A DNA stretch of 11,282 nt, from positions 1 to 11,282 of the forward strand of contig CADEEU010000082.1 in the NCBI GenBank assembly GCA_902826385.1, in the 5' to 3' direction. Shown here one piece after another: positions 1 to 5,755 of this stretch. The DNA comes from an uncultured Acidobacteriota bacterium (GTDB lineage Bacteria; Acidobacteriota; Blastocatellia; Pyrinomonadales; Pyrinomonadaceae). The notes below the pieces were generated by a model. That model did not search any database. It was not told the DNA's origin and saw only the letters and a program-made list of their open reading frames with translations. Within the stretch, counting starts at the first letter, position 1. Each line of letters starts with the position of its first letter. The translations under genes were made by a program, and so were the position numbers.

Positions 1-42
1 AATTAACGCCGTGAAAAAACCTGATAAGACGATTTTTTTCAT
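1..42 (-). CDS. N-terminus of an exported protein, cut off by the window edge
   Basis: Reading the minus strand from base 42 down to base 1 gives 14 open codons, MKKIVLSGFFTALI. The Lys-Lys start followed by a hydrophobic run is the usual beginning of a signal peptide or membrane anchor. A purine-rich ribosome binding site, GAGGTGGG on the minus strand at 47-54, sits 4 to 8 bases before the ATG and supports this start. The gene is co-directional with the acylase upstream of it, with 58 bases between that stop codon and this start, so the two could be co-transcribed. The rest of the protein is outside the window and its function cannot be stated. Confidence 0.6.
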   Translation of the reverse strand, partial: MKKIVLSGFFTALI

Positions 43-100
43 AATTCCCACCTCGACGACTTTTCCGAGCGGCAAGCCGCGTTCCATTGGATGCAATTTC

Positions 101-2305
101 TTACATGCCGGTGCCGGGCTTGTAGGTCCGAGCGGTGCGTTTATTCAACTGTGAAGGATAAAAGTAAACCTCGCGAAGCTCGCCTTTGCTGTACCGCTCG
201 GCCTGATCGTTAAAGTGTTTCGATCGCGGGTCGCCGCTTTCGCCGCCGGCGGTCACCGCCTTTGCTCGGACGGTCTTGCCGAATTCAACCACAGCCACGA
301 AGCTGTTCCCGGACGTTCCGTACCACCGCTTTGTACTCCGCGTGGGACGAGCGCCGAATGAGGCAAGTGAGCCCCAGTTGCCAGACGTAAAGCCGACCGG
401 AATGCTCGCGTCATTGTCCGAGAACGGGTGAACGATGTCGCCCGTCAGGCGCTGAAACCGATTGATCTCGCCCCACGGCGTGTTCCATTTGCCGAAATCG
501 GCGGCGAGTTTGTCCGAAGCGGCGACGAGTGATTGGAGCATCACTGCCGCCGACGCTTTTGTGTCGATGTAATCGGCCGGAGAAACGCCGGCTGCACTTG
601 CATCGGCGATCACGCGTCTCGTCATCTCTTCGGCCCAGAATACGGCCAGCGATGTCGCGACCGAATCGACCGACCAGCGAAGGTCCCATTTGCGAAGCAC
701 GTCTATTTGCTCCGAGGTTTTAGATTTTAACGGGTCCGAGCTGGGCAAAGCTTCCCACGCTTTGATCATTGCGGGAAGCGGCTTTTCAAACCACGGCAAG
801 TAGCTGTCGTAAGCCGCATCGCGGAGTTTGTCCAGCGTAAAGTCCTTTCGATCTTGCAGCACGCGAATGGCGTGCAGGCCGCGTGCATTCTCGGTTCCGG
901 AATCGACGTAACGCGGATAATCCGATCGTTTCAGGCTGCTTGGGCCGGCCGCGGACCACGGCCAGTTGTTTGAGTTGTAAAGCCATCCGCTCGCCGGGTT
1001 AAAAAGGTTGGGCGATTCGTCGGTGGTCAACAGGCCTTTATATTCGGTCGCCGGATCGCTGCCGTCGACGGGTTCGGTCCAGTCGAATTTATCGTCGCGA
1101 CGCTGAATGTAGTTCGGGTGAAAGTACGCGATGTTGCCATCAGCGTCGGCATAGATCGTCGCGTTCGAAGAATTCGCGTGCAGGTCCATGATCTGCTTGA
1201 ACTCTTTGTATGTTTTTGCCTTCGTGCGTTTGTAGGATTGTGTCAGTGCCTCGACCGGTTTGTACATCAGGCTGACACTGACCCATTGGCCGGATTCGGT
1301 CTTGCGGATGATCGGGCCGTGATGTGTGCGATAAACCGTGATCCATTTTTCGGCCAACTTGCCATTTTCTTTATAAGACAGCCTGATCCGCGATTCGGTA
1401 ACCGGCTTTTCGGCACTGCCATGTTTGTAAAAGAATCTATCGTCTTTCCTGACGATCGTTTCAATGTATTCATCCACCGCATCGACGGCGCTGGTCGTGT
1501 GCATCCAGCCGAGCCGTTCATTAAAGCCTTGATAGATAAAGAACTGTCCCCACGTCGCCGCACCGTAGGCGTTCAGGCCCTCGCCGCTCGTCATTTGAAG
1601 CTCGGAACGGAAGAAGAACGACGTGTGCGGGTTGATCAGCAGCAGGGCCTTTTTGCCGGTTGTGTTCTTTGGCGCGATAGCAATGCCGTTCGAACCGCTC
1701 GGTTCCGGCGGGAAAGCATCGGCATCGGAATCCGCTGCGGCCTGAACAGTTTCGGCGTCACCGTACATTTTCTGCAGGTCCTTCAGGCTGATCGATTCGA
1801 TGTCGCCGCCGATGCTGCCTTCGGTATAGCTCAATGCCATCCACGGCTCAAATTTCGTGATTACTTTTGGTCGTACGTCAGGATGCGTTGCGAGATAAAA
1901 GTTCAATCCGTCGGCCCAGGCCGTCATCAACTCCTGCAGCCACCGCGGGCTGGCCGAGTATTTTACCTTTAGGTCTTCAGGATCGATGAAAATCTTCATT
2001 CTCAAATCGCGCCAGATTGCGGAAGGGCCTTCGGCTTCGGCGAGGCGTCCCATTGCGTTGAGATAGTTCGTCTCTACGCGATTGAAATCGTCTTCGGCCT
2101 GGGCATAGATCATCCCGAACACGGCATCGGCATCTGTCTTTCCGACGACGTGTGCGATGCCCCAATCGTCGCGGGTTATCGTGACATTTTTTGCACGCTC
2201 CTGCAGTCGGGACGTTTCGGACGCAATCGCATTCGGCGCTGCCAAAGCAAAGATCAGCGAAACAAATAGAGCGATGCAAGCCATTCTCAAAACCCGCTGC
2301 GACAT
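101..2305 (-). CDS. Secreted penicillin acylase family Ntn-hydrolase (possible acyl-homoserine-lactone acylase)
   Basis: This is a complete 734-residue member of the penicillin/AHL acylase family. These enzymes are exported as precursors, cleave themselves before a Ser, and use that new N-terminal Ser to hydrolyse amide bonds of side chains or acyl chains. Visible features: a signal peptide at residues 1-28 with probable cleavage at AIA|SE; an alpha-chain region starting at VTITRDDWGIAHV (41-53); and the cleavage and nucleophile motif P-S-G-S-N-G with Ser205 as the expected beta-chain start. NPH (225-227), GWMHTTS (266-272) and the Asn-rich NSNN (444-447) follow; the last is the probable counterpart of the oxyanion/Asn region. 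The C-terminal GESGDPRSKHFNDQ block is also typical of the family. Length is usual. The start is fixed by AAAGGAG at 2313-2319, 7 bases upstream. Substrate (beta-lactam, AHL, lipopeptide or amide) cannot be told from the sequence. Confidence 0.9.
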   Translation of the reverse strand: MSQRVLRMACIALFVSLIFALAAPNAIASETSRLQERAKNVTITRDDWGIAHVVGKTDADAVFGMIYAQAEDDFNRVETNYLNAMGRLAEAEGPSAIWRDLRMKIFIDPEDLKVKYSASPRWLQELMTAWADGLNFYLATHPDVRPKVITKFEPWMALSYTEGSIGGDIESISLKDLQKMYGDAETVQAAADSDADAFPPEPSGSNGIAIAPKNTTGKKALLLINPHTSFFFRSELQMTSGEGLNAYGAATWGQFFIYQGFNERLGWMHTTSAVDAVDEYIETIVRKDDRFFYKHGSAEKPVTESRIRLSYKENGKLAEKWITVYRTHHGPIIRKTESGQWVSVSLMYKPVEALTQSYKRTKAKTYKEFKQIMDLHANSSNATIYADADGNIAYFHPNYIQRRDDKFDWTEPVDGSDPATEYKGLLTTDESPNLFNPASGWLYNSNNWPWSAAGPSSLKRSDYPRYVDSGTENARGLHAIRVLQDRKDFTLDKLRDAAYDSYLPWFEKPLPAMIKAWEALPSSDPLKSKTSEQIDVLRKWDLRWSVDSVATSLAVFWAEEMTRRVIADASAAGVSPADYIDTKASAAVMLQSLVAASDKLAADFGKWNTPWGEINRFQRLTGDIVHPFSDNDASIPVGFTSGNWGSLASFGARPTRSTKRWYGTSGNSFVAVVEFGKTVRAKAVTAGGESGDPRSKHFNDQAERYSKGELREVYFYPSQLNKRTARTYKPGTGM

Positions 2306-2460
2306 TCAATATCTCCTTTGTACCGATTTGAAGAGTATCTTACGCCACAACTCGCACGCACTCAAAATCATTCACGTCATTACCTTTACAGAAATTTTAT
2401 GAAAGTTTTACCCCGCTTTTACGGTTTGGTTTGTAATCTGAGCCTGGGAGATAAAGTGAA
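2306..2460. promoter_or_regulatory. Divergent intergenic region between acylase and small membrane protein genes
   Basis: These 155 bases must carry the start signals of both the minus-strand acylase gene and the plus-strand small membrane protein gene, since the two diverge. The AT-rich stretch around 2380-2440 is the likeliest promoter area. I could not find a -35/-10 pair with good match and spacing on either strand, so no exact site is given. The acylase ribosome binding site is at 2313-2319 and that of the plus gene is GGGAG at 2446-2450. Confidence 0.4.
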
Positions 2461-2778
2461 ATGAATTCAATGACCGCAACCCTGGGAAATTTTACCGAGC
2501 GTACGGCGAGCAACAAGCGACGGGAGGGGAATTTTTATTGGACGGCCGCCTTACTCGTATCGGGCGGGCTCGTGATACTTTCAGGGTTGGTCTCGATTTT
2601 CCTTATGTTCGAGGCCGTGCAAAAAGTCGGCCCGGCGTCACCGGCAGTTCGGGCGGCGACGTCGGTTAGCACACTTGTGCTTCTTTTCGCCGCCGCACAC
2701 TGTCTGGACAAAATCAAGGAAAGACAAGTTGCGGCCAGAAAGGAGCGTGTCGGCGCTTTGCTCCATAAGAGTTTTTAA
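2461..2778 (+). CDS. Small hypothetical protein with two predicted membrane helices
   Basis: A 105-residue protein of unrecognised family. After a polar, Lys/Arg-containing N-terminus (residues 1-24) there is a long hydrophobic segment, about 26-50, then a short Gly/Pro/Ser-containing loop and a second hydrophobic segment at about 64-82. A strongly basic tail follows (DKIKERQVAARKERVGALLHK), suggesting a hairpin membrane protein with both ends in the cytoplasm. GGGAG at 2446-2450 is a modest ribosome binding site 10 bases before the ATG. A second ATG three codons later (2470) is an alternative start. It runs toward the TPR lipoprotein gene with only 16 bases between the two stop codons and no visible terminator between them. 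No function is assigned; the charge and hydrophobicity pattern supports it being a real gene. Confidence 0.65.
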   Translation: MNSMTATLGNFTERTASNKRREGNFYWTAALLVSGGLVILSGLVSIFLMFEAVQKVGPASPAVRAATSVSTLVLLFAAAHCLDKIKERQVAARKERVGALLHKSF

Positions 2779-2794
2779 CGCCCCTCAACCTAAG

Positions 2795-4066
2795 CTAACC
2801 TTTCAACTCGGCCAATGCCTTTCTGGCTAAATCCGCCTGTCTTATATCGAACTGAGGATTCAGCTTGAGGGCCTTGTTCAAAAGATCGCGGGCTGCCGCT
2901 TGATTGCCCAACGATTTTTCGATCATCCCAGCGTGATAATACAGCCGCGCATCGTTGGTTTTTAGAACGAGGGATTTGCCGCTGAGCTTTTTAGCTTCTT
3001 CAAACCGGCCGTTCTTGTACAGGCACCATGCGAGCAGGTCCGAAGTGTAAATATCTTTCTGCCGCGTATATTCTTCCTGCGCTATCTCGAGAGCTTTCGG
3101 CAGATTGATTTCGTGGTCGGCCCAGAGCATTGCGACGTGCTGTTGTTCCGCGGGCGTTCCCAAATTTTCGCGTTCGGCAGCTTCTCCGCGATTGAAATGC
3201 TCCGCGCTTTTTTGCGAGTCGCCTTTCTTTGCATAAAGATGTGAAAGCAGCACGTTCGCATCCGGATCGGATTCCCAATCGGCAAGGCTGGTCAGCAGTT
3301 TTACCGTTCCGTCACGATCTTCCAAAGAAGCCAGAGTCTTCGCTTTTGCTAAACTCGCAAGCTGATAGTCGGGCATTATTCCGAGAGCTTCATCGAAAAC
3401 CCTATCGGCTTCGGCGTATTTGCCGTTGTTCCAAAGCTCTTTCCCGAGTTGGGTAAGACACCAGGCCTGTGCTTCCTTGTCCTGGGGATCGGTCGTGCGG
3501 GCGGCGATTTTGAACATCTCGACAGCGCCCGCGTGATCGCCGTGAAGCGAACGCATATGCGCCACACGAGCATATGAGTTGCTGTTCGGACGCAGGTCGA
3601 CCATTTTCTGAGCAGCGTCAACGGCCTGATCGTAGTTTCCGAGCTCGGCATTTGCGTCGGTCAAAAGTCCGTAAACGAACGGATCGTCGGGAAATTCTTT
3701 TTGCAGTTGACTCGCCAGCTCAAGGCCTTTGCCAAAGCGATGAAAGGTAAGGTGAAGCGAGGCCTGAAGCTTTCTAGCCCACACGTCGTTGGGCGAAATT
3801 TCGAGGGCTTTATTTACCGCCGTCTCAGCCTTTTCATTCAATGCGAAATCGCTGGTCGCCCGGGCCTTTCGTATGTAAACAACCGCAAGCTGTGTATATC
3901 CGGCGGCCGAATCCGGAGCCTTTTCGATCAGACGCTCGGCGGCCGCGATGTCGTTGTCGGCCGGCGCCGCAGCCGTGTCGACCCCGATCGGAACGCCGAT
4001 GTCAGCGGAGCACGAGCTTAGTATTGCAGTAGTAAATGTCAGAAGAAAAAAATAAGCGATCTTCAT
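2795..4066 (-). CDS. TPR-repeat lipoprotein
   Basis: A 423-residue exported protein. Its N-terminus MKIAYFFLLTFTTAILSSCS is a lipoprotein signal with lipobox L-S-S-C and Cys19 as the lipidated residue, so the mature protein is likely anchored in a membrane. From about residue 40 to the end it is helical with tetratricopeptide-type repeats (for example 54-92, 132-162, 205-232, 343-372 and 374-405), each with the usual A/G/Y/A-L pattern; TPRs mediate protein-protein contacts. Start choice: a TTG at 4070-4072 would extend the frame by two codons but would abut the AGGAGG at 4073-4078. The ATG at 4064-4066 has ideal 6-base spacing and is preferred. It lies downstream of the DUF4331 gene in the same direction, 86 bases away, across a long inverted repeat. 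Binding partners are unknown; the DUF4331 product is the obvious candidate by context. Confidence 0.85.
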   Translation of the reverse strand: MKIAYFFLLTFTTAILSSCSADIGVPIGVDTAAAPADNDIAAAERLIEKAPDSAAGYTQLAVVYIRKARATSDFALNEKAETAVNKALEISPNDVWARKLQASLHLTFHRFGKGLELASQLQKEFPDDPFVYGLLTDANAELGNYDQAVDAAQKMVDLRPNSNSYARVAHMRSLHGDHAGAVEMFKIAARTTDPQDKEAQAWCLTQLGKELWNNGKYAEADRVFDEALGIMPDYQLASLAKAKTLASLEDRDGTVKLLTSLADWESDPDANVLLSHLYAKKGDSQKSAEHFNRGEAAERENLGTPAEQQHVAMLWADHEINLPKALEIAQEEYTRQKDIYTSDLLAWCLYKNGRFEEAKKLSGKSLVLKTNDARLYYHAGMIEKSLGNQAAARDLLNKALKLNPQFDIRQADLARKALAELKG

Positions 4067-4094
4067 AGCCAACCTCCTTTTTTATTTTTAGAAG

Positions 4095-4139
4095 ATTCGT
4101 ATCCGGAAAGTTTTATGATTCAACTTTCCGGATGCGAAT
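4095..4139. repeat. 18-bp inverted repeat (long hairpin) between DUF4331 and TPR genes
   Basis: Arms 4095-4112 and 4122-4139 are complementary over 18 positions with one non-Watson-Crick pair (4100/4134) and a 9-base loop. In plus-strand RNA that pair is a G-U wobble; in the minus-strand RNA made by the flanking genes it is an A-C mismatch. The hairpin lies just after the DUF4331 stop and before the AGGAGG of the TPR gene. There is no U-run after the stem in the minus direction; the following bases are A-rich. It is therefore not a canonical intrinsic terminator. It could be an mRNA processing or stabilising hairpin, a weak terminator or attenuator, or a dispersed REP-like element. Confidence 0.75.
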
Positions 4140-4152
4140 TTGGTCCAACGGT

Positions 4153-5682
4153 TTATTTCAGAAATCCGCCTTCATCCACAGTCGGAATCTTTGAAGGATC
4201 ACGTTCTGCTCGGGCTGCCGAAGTCGGCGTGCTCGAAGGGCGCGGCTGGTTGCCCTGGTTTGGCGGAAGCAGGTACGGAAAGCGCGTCAGCAGCGGGCCT
4301 TCCGGGTTGAAGCTGACACCGTCACCAAGCGTGTTGTTCGGTGCAATATTCGTCGCCGGCGTAAACGGTGTTCCGCCCGCAACCGCACGCAACGCAATGT
4401 CCGTCACGTCATCGAACACGCGTCGTCCATTTGGAAAACCGGCCACATCACCGCCAAGAAGCCCGAGGCGATTTTGGTTGGCAATGGCCGTTGGCGGAAT
4501 CGCGACATTTAACCGAAGGTATTCGTGCGCGATGCCGTCCGAAAGGAACGTCGTGTAGTTCGGCCCCGTGACTGCGTTCACCGGAATGCCGGTCCCAAAG
4601 ATCTGGACCAGATCGTTGCGGGGCGGCGGTGGAATGGTTATTCCGTAAACTGCCGCCAAAAGGCGTGCGATCTCAGGATCGGTCACCGCCTGAACGACGC
4701 GCGGGATGGTTCCGTCGACCGATGGCGGAATAGCGTTGAACGCATCTTTCAACCCGAGCGGTATTACAACTTCGTTTACCAACGGGCTGCCGAGACGCGA
4801 AACCTGTTGGAAAACTCCCTCGTTCCGCTGTGTTCCGTCAGCTTGCAGAACTCGCGTTGAACGGCGGCTTGCCGTCGCCCAAACGCCGATTACCGCATCC
4901 GAGGCGGTCGGGCTGGCCGGCACCGTTTGTGAACGCGTTAAATCCTGGATCGGAACTTCGATCGCGATCGTGCTGACGTTGTATGTTTTTGTCGTGTCGA
5001 TGCCGCCGCTCATCCCGACCGACCTTAGGTTGAGTGCATCGAAAACACCAAGGTCGATGTAAAAGTACTCGTCGCGGTTACCGGCAAATACCTTTCCGCC
5101 GCCGGGCAGCGGATAAACCGCAGGCTGGCCGAGATTCTGCTCGTAATTCGGCGTCACACGCGGGCCGATGTTTGCCGGCGGTGTGCGAATTCCCGATGCC
5201 AGGATCCTGCCCGAACGATTGCGAAAACGGTCGACGCGGCGAACGATATACGTTTGCGGCATGTTGTAGTCCGAATCGGCAAGGCTGCTGATAACGCCGT
5301 TCTCATTGACTGTGGACTGGCCGAGAACTGTGTCGTTATTGACTGTTTGAGTTGTGAACTGAAATTGATACCAGACATCTTCAACGCCGTCGCCGGTGTT
5401 GTCGATCTTGATCTCGTACAGAACCGTATCGTCGAATCTGAACCACTGCGGACCGCCGCCCGGTTCCTGAAGCGGGATGTAGTTCGCGATCAGCGTCACA
5501 AATCCTTCGCGTCCGGGTTCAACACTTCTAAATGCATATGTGTCGGTGTTGTCCGCGAACCGATCCATGCTGATGAGCGGTGCTTCCGCGTGACTGGAAG
5601 CAAGCAGCGGCACTACGGTAATCGACAACATTAAGGCGAATCCCAGCAATCTTTTGCCGACCTTCCCTAGTTTCGTATTCAT
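4153..5682 (-). CDS. DUF4331 domain-containing secreted protein
   Basis: A complete 509-residue protein of the DUF4331 family, whose biochemical role is not established. The signal peptide covers about residues 1-28 (basic start, hydrophobic core, cleavage near LLA|SS). The mature N-terminus reads SSHAEAPLISMDRFADNTDTYAF (29-51 region), the family signature; I recall the family form as SSHREAP, so the Ala at residue 32 in place of Arg is a small oddity. Further family blocks are EVVIPLGLKDAFN (304-316), the SDGIAHEYLRLN segment (381-392), AGFPNGRRVFDDV (414-426) and GDGVSFN...FPYL (453-471). The last about 38 residues are Pro/Ser-rich and look disordered. The start is supported by AAGGAGAG at 5691-5698. 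An intrinsic terminator separates it from the upstream DUF4394 gene, so it probably has its own promoter or depends on read-through. Confidence 0.9.
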   Translation of the reverse strand: MNTKLGKVGKRLLGFALMLSITVVPLLASSHAEAPLISMDRFADNTDTYAFRSVEPGREGFVTLIANYIPLQEPGGGPQWFRFDDTVLYEIKIDNTGDGVEDVWYQFQFTTQTVNNDTVLGQSTVNENGVISSLADSDYNMPQTYIVRRVDRFRNRSGRILASGIRTPPANIGPRVTPNYEQNLGQPAVYPLPGGGKVFAGNRDEYFYIDLGVFDALNLRSVGMSGGIDTTKTYNVSTIAIEVPIQDLTRSQTVPASPTASDAVIGVWATASRRSTRVLQADGTQRNEGVFQQVSRLGSPLVNEVVIPLGLKDAFNAIPPSVDGTIPRVVQAVTDPEIARLLAAVYGITIPPPPRNDLVQIFGTGIPVNAVTGPNYTTFLSDGIAHEYLRLNVAIPPTAIANQNRLGLLGGDVAGFPNGRRVFDDVTDIALRAVAGGTPFTPATNIAPNNTLGDGVSFNPEGPLLTRFPYLLPPNQGNQPRPSSTPTSAARAERDPSKIPTVDEGGFLK

Positions 5683-5702
5683 AGCTTTTTCTCTCCTTGT
5701 TC

Positions 5703-5741
5703 AAAAAATTCGCCCCCTCCGCGGGGTACACGGGAGAGGCG
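5703..5741 (-). terminator. Rho-independent terminator of the DUF4394/VCBS gene
   Basis: On the minus strand, 15 bases after the TAG stop of the upstream gene, CGCCTCTCC (5741-5733) pairs with GGAGGGGGCG (5720-5711). The pairing includes one G-U pair and one bulged G. It is followed by AATTTTTTG. A GC-rich stem plus a run of six Ts is the standard intrinsic terminator form. It lies 13 bases outside the DUF4331 ribosome binding site, so it limits read-through into that gene. Confidence 0.7.
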
Positions 5742-5755
5742 GGTTATTTACCAGA

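Noticed and set aside
69..80. GCGG-CAAG-CCGC hairpin after the acylase gene as a terminator
   Set aside because: The stem is only four to five base pairs and is followed on the minus strand by TCGGAAAAG rather than a T-run.
1118..1972. A 284-codon open frame on the plus strand
   Set aside because: It lies wholly antisense to the acylase gene, which has clear family motifs, a signal peptide and a ribosome binding site. The plus frame encodes no recognisable domain and has Cys/Arg/Phe-rich shadow composition.
4070..4072. TTG start codon for the TPR lipoprotein
   Set aside because: It directly abuts the AGGAGG Shine-Dalgarno sequence, leaving no spacer. The ATG two codons later has 6-base spacing and gives a normal lipoprotein signal.
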